A DNA stretch of 10,071 nt from Anaerolineaceae bacterium (GCA_030620065.1 JAUXFJ010000038.1:1-10071); one strand, 5' to 3'; counted from the stretch's first letter, positions 1 to 7,673 are shown. A program made the numbers and translations. Notes: generated by a model from the letters alone, not told the origin.

Positions 1-1223
1 AAGTTATCGAAGATGCTCCAAACGAAATAACCTTTCAAATTTACACCTTCTTGAATTGCTTCATGGAGTGCCTGAATATGCGTTTTTATATAACGGATAC
101 GACCCCAATCGGCTACAAATCCATTTTCATCTGGCTCGTCGGGCATTGCACAACCATTCTCGGTAATATATAAATCGGGGTTGCCATATCGTTCCTTGAT
201 ATACAGCGCTTCGCCCTTTATACCAGCAGGATGAATTCCCCAGTTCATCTCTGTCCGCCCCCAACCAGGTGCGGAATACGGGATCAAGCGAGCCTTGTTC
301 AAGCCAGAATGGATATCAAAAGCAACCAGGTCTGTGTTGTAATAATTCAGACCTAGATAATCTATCGGCTGGTGGATGAGTTCCAGGTCACCTGCCTTGA
401 TATTGGGCTTATGAGGACCAATAAAATTGAACAACGCCTGTGGATATTCTCCGTAAAAGACCGGGTCGAGGAACAGCGCGTGTGTCTCGTCGTGGACGCG
501 CTGCGTGGCATCCCTATCTTCATCGCTGTCAGTAGCGGGCATTAGTCCATTCAGGTTCAAGATCAAACCGATCTGTCCGTCATACCCACCTTGGCGATAA
601 ACTTGCACAGCCTTGCCGTGTGCCAGCAGCATGTGATGCGCAGTCTGGTATGCCTGTGAATAATCACAAACGCCCGGTGCGTGGATACCTGATGCATACC
701 CAAGGAAAGCCGCGACCCAGGGTTCGTTGTGAGTTGCCCAAAATTTTATACGATCAGCTAACTTTTCAAAGACGATCTGGGCGTAATCGGTAAACCAATC
801 TACAGAATCACGAATAGGCCAGCCGCCAAGATCTTGTAGTAGTTGGGGAAAGTCCCAGTGATAGAGAGTTGCTTTTGGACGGATTCCAGCATCCAGGAGA
901 GAGTCCACCAGTCTATCGTAAAAATCCAATCCTTTGATGTTAACCTGTCCGCGTCCCTCGGGCAAGATGCGTGTCCATGAAATCGTAAAACTGTAGCAGG
1001 GAATCCCTAGTTTTTTAATAAGAGCTACATCTTGTGGCATTTGATGGTAGTGATCGCAAGCGATATCTCCGGTGTCACCGTTGAGCACATGAGCATCACT
1101 GTGCACGAAACGATCCCAAATGCTTTCGCCTTTATCATCATCTTTATACGCCCCTTCAATTTGATATGCTGAGGTAGATGCACCCCATAAAAATTCTTTA
1201 GGAAAACGAAGTGTATTATCCAT
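1..1223 (-). CDS. GH1 family glycosidase, probable beta-glucosidase (C-terminus cut by window edge)
   Basis: This is a cytoplasmic retaining glycosidase that likely hydrolyses an imported short glucoside. The reading frame is open for 407 codons and runs off the left edge; GH1 enzymes are usually about 440-460 residues, so roughly 40 residues are missing. Visible family signatures are FLWGASTSAYQIEGA (residues 11-25, with glycone-binding Gln21), TLYHWDFPQ, the acid/base motif ATHNEP with Glu167, and the nucleophile motif YITENG with Glu355; the visible end reads GYFVWSIFDN, normal for the family's C-terminal part. There is no signal peptide. One oddity is YSFTISW at 77-83, where GH1 enzymes usually have YRFSxxW, so the active-site Arg position is Ser78. 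The ATG at 1221-1223 is in the right place for the family, but no clear ribosome binding site precedes it. It lies last in the visible sugar cluster. The exact substrate (beta-glucoside, galactoside or other) cannot be read from the sequence. Confidence 0.93.
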   Translation of the reverse strand, partial: MDNTLRFPKEFLWGASTSAYQIEGAYKDDDKGESIWDRFVHSDAHVLNGDTGDIACDHYHQMPQDVALIKKLGIPCYSFTISWTRILPEGRGQVNIKGLDFYDRLVDSLLDAGIRPKATLYHWDFPQLLQDLGGWPIRDSVDWFTDYAQIVFEKLADRIKFWATHNEPWVAAFLGYASGIHAPGVCDYSQAYQTAHHMLLAHGKAVQVYRQGGYDGQIGLILNLNGLMPATDSDEDRDATQRVHDETHALFLDPVFYGEYPQALFNFIGPHKPNIKAGDLELIHQPIDYLGLNYYNTDLVAFDIHSGLNKARLIPYSAPGWGRTEMNWGIHPAGIKGEALYIKERYGNPDLYITENGCAMPDEPDENGFVADWGRIRYIKTHIQALHEAIQEGVNLKGYFVWSIFDN

Positions 1224-1597
1224 AATTATCAGTTTCTATTGTTAGCAGGTATGTACCTCGCCATAAAAGATGTTATGAAAACAGTTGCTGTGGATAATGG
1301 AAAAGTTCAATGTCATTTGCCCTATTATCCATTGTTAAGTGCACCTTGGTTGCCAGTACAACCTGTTCACACCAACCATGCAAAGTGCTATTATAATAAT
1401 GTTCTCTGAATACCTCTCAGTATAGACATTGTGGCTGTATCATTATGATTTCAACCAACGTCCAGATAGCGGTGGGTAATATAGTTGGTGTCATCAAGCG
1501 ATTTGCTGCGTGGCTTATATCACTAAAGATTAATGTTGCCATTGCCAGATTAGAGACAAACAACCTGATATTTCCAGGTCGCGGATAACTCAAACGT
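1224..1597. other. 374-base gap between permease and GH1 genes, no supported gene
   Basis: This spacer separates the second permease from the GH1 gene and is long compared with the tight spacing of the transporter genes. It has no convincing gene: the longest ATG frames are about 40-52 codons, on both strands, without ribosome binding sites or a recognisable product. A minus-strand TATAAT (plus positions 1390-1395) could be a -10 box for separate transcription of the GH1 gene, but no good -35 lies upstream. There is no hairpin plus T-run, so I see no terminator, and read-through from the permease is possible. The 8-base palindrome AAACGTTT at 1592-1599 overlaps the permease stop codon and may be chance. 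Confidence 0.5.
1291..1331. repeat. Inverted repeat upstream of the GH1 gene
   Basis: TGGATAAT (1291-1298) is repeated in inverted orientation as ATTATCCA (1324-1331), with 25 bases between. It lies about 70-110 bases upstream of the GH1 start codon. It could form a stem in the leader transcript or serve as a protein-binding pair. The arms are short and AT-rich, so chance is a real alternative. Confidence 0.3.
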
Positions 1598-2698
1598 TTA
1601 TCCTTTGACCGAACCGGCTAGCATACCACGCACAAAGTAGCGCTGAAGCATAAAGAAAACTGCCATTGGTAAAAGCATACTTACAAAAGCGCCAGAAGTC
1701 AGTAAATGCCAATCCTGTCCCTTCTCACCTACAATGGATGCTAGCGCATATGTGATAACCCTTGTTTTTTCACCTAAAAACACCAATGAAACTAGATAAT
1801 CATTCCAGACCCACAGGAATTGGAAAATCGCGAAAGAAGCCAGAGACGGAACGGAAAGCGGCAATATCAGTCTAAAAAGTATCGTAAAGTTGGTGGCACC
1901 ATCTATATAGGCTGCTTCAAGCAATTCGCGGGGCAGTGTACTGATGTAGTTAAACAGCAAGTAAGTCGCTAAAGGCAAACCAAAACCAGTATGAGCTAGC
2001 CAGATGCCAAGGAATGTACCATTAAGTTGCAGCTTAGTGTAGTCTTGTAATATTGGAACTAAAGAAATCTGTAGAGGTACCACAAGAATCGCTATAATCA
2101 TTGTAAAGAATAAGTCTCTTCCTGGAAATTTTAACCAAGAAAACCCGAAAGCGGCAAACGCCGCAATCAAGATAGGAATGATTGTTGCAGGTACAGTCAC
2201 CGCAATGGAATTTAGGAATGCGGCGCCCAGATTATTACCTCTGCGCAGGATCTCGTTCCCTCCAGCATCAGTAAAGGTGATTTCTTTCCCTGTTATTACA
2301 TCCTTATAATTTTCAAGTGTTAGATTGTTTGTAAATCCTACCCACTTTTGTTCGCTGATAACAATTTTCCGCGTACGTTTATTTCCAAGCCAGGTGAGTT
2401 TACGACCATCCGATAAGGTAATCCCTTCGCGAAGCTCTTCAAATGTAGCAGTAATTCCTTCGACAGATATTTTCCCATTTACATCAACAGCATCGTCAAG
2501 GATAATTTCGCCAATCTCAACGTCCTCTTTATGGGGAAAAACAGCCCACCAACCAGAGTTGAAAATATCCTGGCTATCTCTGAAGGAAGTGATAAACACA
2601 CCCAATGTCGGTAATAACCAAATGCAACAAATCAAGATCAAAACCCCATTGACGACAAGAGTTGACCTGTGCTTTTGACCCTTTGTACCAGCAGCCAT
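1598..2698 (-). CDS. CUT1-type sugar ABC transporter permease, AglG/MalG-like, with a large extracytoplasmic insertion
   Basis: This is one of two membrane-spanning subunits of a sugar importer (366 residues). Predicted membrane segments lie near residues 14-37, 160-185, 195-218, 227-250, 282-304 and 333-352. The cytoplasmic EAA loop that docks to the ATPase is LPRELLEAAYIDGA (EAA at 261-263, invariant Gly267), followed by the usual WVWNDYL segment (296-302). Between the first and second membrane segments there is a stretch of about 120 residues, of which roughly 50-120 is an insertion with alternating polar/hydrophobic, beta-rich character; the NYKDV motif (130-134) that normally follows closely after the first helix resumes after it. 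Such insertions are known in AglG-type alpha-glucoside permeases, which is why AglG is the best comparison. The start codon overlaps the stop of the upstream permease, indicating translational coupling. Substrate specificity is inferred only. Confidence 0.92.
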   Translation of the reverse strand: MAAGTKGQKHRSTLVVNGVLILICCIWLLPTLGVFITSFRDSQDIFNSGWWAVFPHKEDVEIGEIILDDAVDVNGKISVEGITATFEELREGITLSDGRKLTWLGNKRTRKIVISEQKWVGFTNNLTLENYKDVITGKEITFTDAGGNEILRRGNNLGAAFLNSIAVTVPATIIPILIAAFAAFGFSWLKFPGRDLFFTMIIAILVVPLQISLVPILQDYTKLQLNGTFLGIWLAHTGFGLPLATYLLFNYISTLPRELLEAAYIDGATNFTILFRLILPLSVPSLASFAIFQFLWVWNDYLVSLVFLGEKTRVITYALASIVGEKGQDWHLLTSGAFVSMLLPMAVFFMLQRYFVRGMLAGSVKG

Positions 2699-2712
2699 TA
2701 GAATGCCCTCCT
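2696..2712 (-). promoter_or_regulatory. Ribosome binding site and TAATG stop/start overlap joining the two permease genes
   Basis: The upstream permease ends in TAA and the downstream one begins with ATG sharing one base (TAATG; shared base 2698). AGGAGGG (plus-strand complement at 2706-2712) sits 7 bases before the ATG, inside the last codons of the upstream gene. This arrangement fixes the start codon and suggests equimolar, coupled translation of the two permease subunits. Confidence 0.8.
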
Positions 2713-3837
2713 GTCTTTGTTGAATTCACGTAAATTATTTATAATTACTGGAATTACAGCTATAAGCAGAACAATTGCAATTGCAGAAGCACGTCCAGTA
2801 TTGCCGTATGTGAAACGTTGCAAATAAAACTCATTGGCAATTACGTTAGTTCCATTATTACCGCCCGTCATAACTCGAACGATATCGAATAGCTTCAAAC
2901 TAAAGATGATAATAGTGGTCGAGACTGTGATTAAAGTGCCCTTAATGTAAGGAATTGTGATTTTGAAGAAAGCTTGCACTTCGTTTGCCCCATCAATCCG
3001 AGCTGCTTCCAGTAATTCGGCTGGGATACCTTTGATAGCGGACGAGATGACTACCATAGCAAAACCAGTTTGGAGCCAGACCATGATGATGATTAAGAAG
3101 AGATTATTCCACGGCGGCAAGTTTAACCAGGGCTGTGATTCACCGCCTAACGCGAGCACAATTGCATTCAGAAGGCCAATTTCCTGAATCCCAACACCTT
3201 TTCCCCTGTATGTATAAACAAATTTCCAAATAACGCCTGCGCCAACGAATGAAATTGCCATAGGCATAAAAATGATTGATTTATAAATTGATTCAAACTT
3301 ACTGCGATCTGCCAGCACTGCAATCAATAAGCCGAATCCAACACTAAGTGATGTGCCCAAAACCATCCATAGAAAGTTGTTACGGAATGTTTCAAGCATA
3401 ATACGGTTAGTAAAGGCAAATTTATAGTTATCGAATATTGCCCAACCTTTCCCAATCCAATCTTGCCCAAGTGAACCCTTAAAACTTAGCACTAACGTGC
3501 GAAAAACAGGGATTGCTAAGTACCATCCCATAATAACGACAGCAGGCCCAATGAATACAAAGGGTTGTAATCTTTGACCCCAATTCCCGGGGAGTTGTTC
3601 AACAACCCAATTAGAGATAACAAAGAGTAATGCTACACCACCAACACCCCAAAGAATAGCTACTAAAACAATGATGATTTGTGGGGCATCGCTGTCACGC
3701 AAGAATAAGAAAACCCGCCATAATACAAAGAAGGTGATCGCAGGAGTGAAGAGTGAGATAAATATTCGCCCAACAATCGTAGTAAACCAATTAATAAGAC
3801 CTGCAAAAGCAGAACGTTTTTCATGTGGTACTTGCAT
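2698..3837 (-). CDS. CUT1-type sugar ABC transporter permease, AglF/MalF-like
   Basis: This is the partner membrane subunit of the sugar importer (379 residues). It has about eight hydrophobic segments, near 24-46, 53-76, 92-114, 152-177, 186-207, 245-266, 299-320 and 350-367. The first two are extra relative to the six-helix core and sit before FVFIGPAVVIMGWYLAIPV, which is where ordinary family members begin. The EAA loop is IPAELLEAARIDGA (EAA 277-279, Gly283), and GGNNGT (325-330) follows the penultimate helix as is usual for MalF/UgpA-type proteins. The ATG is supported by AGGAGGT 7 bases upstream. It lies between the binding-protein gene (135-base gap with a hairpin) and the second permease (1-base overlap). 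The family is secure; the alpha-glucoside comparison rests on overall resemblance and on the partner's AglG-like insertion. Confidence 0.92.
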   Translation of the reverse strand: MQVPHEKRSAFAGLINWFTTIVGRIFISLFTPAITFFVLWRVFLFLRDSDAPQIIIVLVAILWGVGGVALLFVISNWVVEQLPGNWGQRLQPFVFIGPAVVIMGWYLAIPVFRTLVLSFKGSLGQDWIGKGWAIFDNYKFAFTNRIMLETFRNNFLWMVLGTSLSVGFGLLIAVLADRSKFESIYKSIIFMPMAISFVGAGVIWKFVYTYRGKGVGIQEIGLLNAIVLALGGESQPWLNLPPWNNLFLIIIMVWLQTGFAMVVISSAIKGIPAELLEAARIDGANEVQAFFKITIPYIKGTLITVSTTIIIFSLKLFDIVRVMTGGNNGTNVIANEFYLQRFTYGNTGRASAIAIVLLIAVIPVIINNLREFNKDRRAF

Positions 3838-3843
3838 GGGATT

Positions 3844-3850
3844 TACCTCC
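3844..3850 (-). promoter_or_regulatory. Strong ribosome binding site of the first permease gene
   Basis: AGGAGGT on the minus strand, 6 bases from the ATG at 3835-3837. It is close to a full match to the 16S anti-Shine-Dalgarno sequence and fixes this start. Confidence 0.8.
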
Positions 3851-3881
3851 TAAGCAGCCAATTTTGATCCTGTTGAGGTTC

Positions 3882-3919
3882 AGAGGAGCAGGCGTTCCAG
3901 AACGGACTCTTGCTCCTCT
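3882..3919 (-). promoter_or_regulatory. Intercistronic stem-loop between binding protein and permease genes
   Basis: AGAGGAGCA (3882-3890) and TGCTCCTCT (3911-3919) form a perfect 9-base-pair, GC-containing stem with a 20-base loop. It lies about 50 bases after the binding-protein stop codon and 45 bases before the permease start. In the direction of transcription it is not followed by a T-run, so it does not look like a full intrinsic terminator. In many sugar ABC operons a hairpin at this place protects the 3' end of the binding-protein mRNA and lowers permease expression; that role is inferred here. One stem strand contains GAGGAG, which resembles a ribosome binding site but has no start codon behind it. 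Confidence 0.6.
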
Positions 3920-3972
3920 TCTTTAATTTTACCTGATCTCAGCCCGATTTAAATCGGTGAAGAGGAAACAGG

Positions 3973-5367
3973 TTAATCGGTTGGCCACGAATCATCAATT
4001 TGCTGAAGCGCGGTGACTTCATCAATCGATCCGCTGACGTAGTCAGTCATGTATTTCCAGAATGTACCGGCGCCAACAGCACCAGGCATCAAGTCGGAAG
4101 CGTCGAAACGGAAGGAATCCGCATTCAGGATAATCTCAGCAACACCACGAGTTACTGAATCAGCATACCAATCAAGTTCGGAGTCGTTGTGCGGTGAAAT
4201 TGCGCCGCCAGCTTCGACCCAACCTTTGACTGAGTCGGCTGTGGAGAAGTACTGAATCACAGCACGAACTTCGGGGCGATCGTTAAACATAGCGTAGATG
4301 TCACCAGCTCCCAGAACTGGTTTTCCATACTGCGCATCAATCGGGGGCAGGTAGAAGAAGTCATAGTCTTCGCCCGCAACTTTTCCTTCGGGGAAGAAGG
4401 ATGTAATAAAGTTACCCTGACGGTGCATCCAGCAATTGGGGGGTGAATCAAACATTGGGGTTGGAGCATCACCAAAGAAAGTGGTTGGAATGGAGGCCTG
4501 ACCGCCATAGACGTAGTCGTCATTGAACCAAATAGCAGTAATGTAGCTCAGAGCTTTCTTTACTTCCGGTGAATTGAATGGCAATTCGCCTGCAACCCAT
4601 TTGTCATAATTCTCAAGTGAGGTGGTGCGCAACATGACATCTTCAATCCAGTCAGTCAACGCCCAGCCAGTGGCAGCACCAGACTCAATACCGATACACC
4701 AAGGGGTGTCGCCGTCCGCAGCGATCTGCTCAGTCAACACCATTAGATCATCCCATGTTTCCGGTACAGCATAACCGGCGGCATCAAATTCAGCTTTTGG
4801 ATAAAAAACTAGAGACTTGCCATTTGCACGTCCCCAAACACCAGCCATAATTGGGCCATCGGGACCTTCCATGGTTCCCATGTCGAGCCAAGATTGTATA
4901 TAGTTCTTCACCATCCAATCATTGTCAATAACAGTGTTTAGATCGATAACCTGTCCCTTGGCAACCATTGTGGATAGTAAACCAGGTTGTGGGAAGTCAA
5001 CGATGTCGGGAGCATCCCCGCCATCCACGCGGATGGTAATGGAAGCTTCAAATTCCTTTGAGCCTTCGTACTGAATGTCAATGCCGGTTGCTTCTTCAAA
5101 AGCGACAATGGATTCATCGAATTTAACGGCATCAGCGTCAGTGAATGGACCTGCCATTGAGACAACAGTGCCTTCATACATGCCATCAAAGGCATTTGCC
5201 AATTCTTGGCCCTGTGGTAATGCGTCTACAGCAGCAGGTTCTTCGGGTGCTTCTTCAGCAGGCACTTCTACAGCGGGTGCTTCTTCAGCGGGTGTTGCTG
5301 GCTGGCATGCCATTAATGCAAGGCTAAGAACCATACCAATCGCTAGAAGTTTATATATCTTTTTCAT
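3973..5367 (-). CDS. Extracellular sugar-binding lipoprotein (SBP family 1), AglE-like
   Basis: This is the solute-binding receptor of the importer (464 residues), anchored outside the membrane. Residues 1-20 form a lipoprotein signal peptide with a KK start, a hydrophobic core and the lipobox LMAC, so Cys21 would be lipidated. Residues 22-50 are an Ala/Glu/Pro-rich flexible linker with the unit AEEAP at 27-31 and 37-41. The mature domain then carries the family pattern VDGGDAPDIVDFPQPG (114-129) and many aromatic residues expected in a sugar cleft (e.g. W234-ATGW, W240, W313). The ATG is preceded by GGAG (5374-5377) at 6-7 bases spacing. It is the first transporter gene after the repressor, with the permeases behind it. 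Alpha-glucoside receptors of the AglE type are the closest match I recognise, but the neighbouring GH1 enzyme argues equally for a beta-glucoside. Confidence 0.9.
   Translation of the reverse strand: MKKIYKLLAIGMVLSLALMACQPATPAEEAPAVEVPAEEAPEEPAAVDALPQGQELANAFDGMYEGTVVSMAGPFTDADAVKFDESIVAFEEATGIDIQYEGSKEFEASITIRVDGGDAPDIVDFPQPGLLSTMVAKGQVIDLNTVIDNDWMVKNYIQSWLDMGTMEGPDGPIMAGVWGRANGKSLVFYPKAEFDAAGYAVPETWDDLMVLTEQIAADGDTPWCIGIESGAATGWALTDWIEDVMLRTTSLENYDKWVAGELPFNSPEVKKALSYITAIWFNDDYVYGGQASIPTTFFGDAPTPMFDSPPNCWMHRQGNFITSFFPEGKVAGEDYDFFYLPPIDAQYGKPVLGAGDIYAMFNDRPEVRAVIQYFSTADSVKGWVEAGGAISPHNDSELDWYADSVTRGVAEIILNADSFRFDASDLMPGAVGAGTFWKYMTDYVSGSIDEVTALQQIDDSWPTD
5245..5289. repeat. Direct repeat in the linker of the binding lipoprotein
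   Basis: The 15-mer GGGTGCTTCTTCAGC occurs at 5245-5259 and again at 5275-5289, exactly 30 bases apart. It encodes the repeated AEEAP units of the Ala/Glu/Pro linker, which therefore looks like the product of a 30-base in-frame duplication. Such repeats could vary in number between strains. Confidence 0.7.
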
Positions 5368-5435
5368 TTTTTTCTCCTATTTGTTTTTTTATAAAATTTT
5401 TCTCAATCAGATATTTCTAAAAAGTTATTTTGTGT

Positions 5436-5445
5436 ACCTCCTTTT
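5436..5445 (-). promoter_or_regulatory. Orphan Shine-Dalgarno sequence in the leader of the binding-protein gene
   Basis: In the 115-base AT-rich gap between the repressor stop and the binding-protein start, the minus strand carries AAAAGGAGGT, stronger than the gene's own ribosome binding site. No ATG, GTG or TTG lies at proper distance; 7 bases downstream is only ATA-ACT-TTT-TAG, a three-codon frame with an AUA at the start position. It lies about 70 bases before the real start. It might load ribosomes as a standby site or be the remnant of a leader peptide. The gap also holds a weak hairpin right after the repressor stop (5466-5470 with 5476-5480, 5 base pairs), too weak for a terminator, and no clear promoter, so read-through from the repressor gene is likely. 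Confidence 0.5.
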
Positions 5446-5482
5446 ATAAATATGTTTTTATTCAACCTATTTCTTATAGGAA

Positions 5483-6580
<1,098 letters not shown>

Positions 6581-6585
<5 letters not shown>

Positions 6586-6610
6586 AGCATTATTTTTATA
6601 CGTATGTCAA
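6581..6610 (-). promoter_or_regulatory. Consensus sigma-70-type promoter of the repressor and sugar cluster
   Basis: On the minus strand TTGACA (6605-6610) and TATAAT (6581-6586) match both consensus hexamers exactly, separated by 18 bases. Transcription should begin near 6573-6575, giving a leader of about 25 bases that lies wholly inside the palindrome. A perfect promoter covered by an operator indicates strong expression that depends on release of the repressor. No other promoter of this quality is seen in the cluster. Confidence 0.85.
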
Positions 6611-6740
6611 CCGAATGGTGGGTTTTTTAAGGTTGAGTGGTTGATAGATCTCTTGAGTTATTTAGGTTACTTCACGGTTGGAAAACACAGGATATTTTTA
6701 TTGAAGAAAATATATTTGTATTAACACATGTACGGGTGGA

Positions 6741-7643
6741 TCAATTAGAATTTAAGATAATGGCCTGATTTCCTAAAGCATTCCAGCGTTCAATGAATGT
6801 GGAGGTCTTCACGTTGTAGGTCCATTCACTGTCGATGACTGTAAATGTATACGCATTGTAGCCGGTGATGATCCAGGTATGTTCAAATCGCGCGACGGTG
6901 GTTGTGTTTCCATTTGAAGCGGTATATTGGCTGGTTTCAACAGCAAAAGGCAGATTCACGATCCATGCGATGACTGGACGGCCCGCAGCAATTTCTGTTT
7001 TGATTGCCTGGATATCCCATCCGCTGACTGCAAGCGCGTTGAGCCCATATTCTCGCAGGATTTCTGCGACAGGTCCCGCGTATATGCCATAATCATTAGG
7101 GGGCAGCTGGCCCATAGCGCCGTTGATGTTTCCCACAAACCCTTGTGTGGGATCATCCGAAAGCGGTAAGCGGTCGATGAATTGCAGCTCGCTGATCGGC
7201 ACTCCAAAGAAACGTGCCCAATCAACCGCTGCTTGTGCTTCGCAATCAAGCGTGTAAAGCTGAGGGGAACCATAAACGCCTTTGATATACGCTGAAGTAG
7301 GTAAATTATCCACAGATGACTCTGAAGCAGGGGTTGGCTGTTGGGTGGGAGTGGGCATTTCTGTGGGTAATGGGCCAGGTTGAGCAGTGAGTGTGGGTAT
7401 TACCATAGGTGCTTTTTCGGTAGGCACAGGTTGGAAAGGAGTGGGTGCGTTAGAGTCGCTAAATTGAGGGTTTGATAGAGAGGTTTTTTCCTTGTTGATT
7501 CCTAAAAATAAACTCAGCAGCCGGTTGGATTGCGGATAGACAATAAAAACCATACCAGTTGCGGTAATGAAGATGATTAACGCAAAAAATGTACCAACCA
7601 GCGTGAGCCAGGAAAACCCTTTCTTAATATTTGTTTTCATCAT
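6741..7643 (-). CDS. Membrane-anchored C39-like peptidase domain protein
   Basis: This is a 300-residue protein with a short basic N-terminus, one membrane helix (about 13-36) and a Pro/Thr-rich stalk (about 66-106), placing the rest outside the cytoplasm. Residues 115-300 resemble the peptidase C39-like (C39_2) papain fold: the candidate nucleophile is Cys134 in LDCEAQAAVDWA, the candidate His is 255 in FEHTWIITGYN and the third residue Asp271 in VIDSEW. GRPVIAWIV (221-229) is also typical. C39 enzymes of ABC exporters cut leader peptides, but this stand-alone form has no ABC domains, so its substrate is unknown; peptidase or amidase-like roles at the envelope are possible. Two ATGs are adjacent (7641-7643 and 7638-7640) and neither has a Shine-Dalgarno. 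It precedes the repressor gene on the same strand with a 190-base gap; since the repressor has its own promoter, it is probably a separate unit. Confidence 0.8.
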   Translation of the reverse strand: MMKTNIKKGFSWLTLVGTFFALIIFITATGMVFIVYPQSNRLLSLFLGINKEKTSLSNPQFSDSNAPTPFQPVPTEKAPMVIPTLTAQPGPLPTEMPTPTQQPTPASESSVDNLPTSAYIKGVYGSPQLYTLDCEAQAAVDWARFFGVPISELQFIDRLPLSDDPTQGFVGNINGAMGQLPPNDYGIYAGPVAEILREYGLNALAVSGWDIQAIKTEIAAGRPVIAWIVNLPFAVETSQYTASNGNTTTVARFEHTWIITGYNAYTFTVIDSEWTYNVKTSTFIERWNALGNQAIILNSN

Positions 7644-7645
7644 TA

Positions 7646-7673
7646 TCTATATTATCTATGCTAATAGGTGCAA
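7646..7673 (-). promoter_or_regulatory. Possible promoter of the C39-like gene, very close to its start codon
   Basis: On the minus strand TTGCAC (7668-7673) and TATAGA (7646-7651) are 16 bases apart. The -10 ends only two bases before the first ATG, so transcription would start at about 7639, near the A of the second ATG at 7640. That would make the mRNA leaderless, in keeping with the missing ribosome binding site. Both hexamers deviate from consensus, so this is tentative. Confidence 0.3.

Noticed and set aside
1251..1409. 52-codon open frame on the plus strand, opposite the sugar cluster
   Set aside because: There is no ribosome binding site at proper distance, no recognisable family and no neighbouring plus-strand gene. 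It may be chance in a moderately AT-rich spacer.
1445..1588. 47-residue open frame on the plus strand between permease and GH1 genes
   Set aside because: It has no ribosome binding site and no known domain, and the opposite strand is open over the same stretch, so coding evidence is weak.
1592..1599. AAACGTTT at the permease stop as a LacI/PurR-type operator
   Set aside because: It is only 8 bases, overlaps the coding end, does not extend into flanking symmetry and differs from the arms of the strong operator at 6549-6585.
5075..5449. 124-codon plus-strand frame antisense to the binding-protein signal peptide and linker
   Set aside because: It mirrors the low-complexity Ala/Glu/Pro linker, lacks a ribosome binding site and has no family resemblance.
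5466..5480. Hairpin right after the repressor stop as a terminator
   Set aside because: The stem has only 5 base pairs and is followed by TTGAATAAAAA on the minus strand, not by a T-run. Read-through into the binding-protein gene is more plausible.
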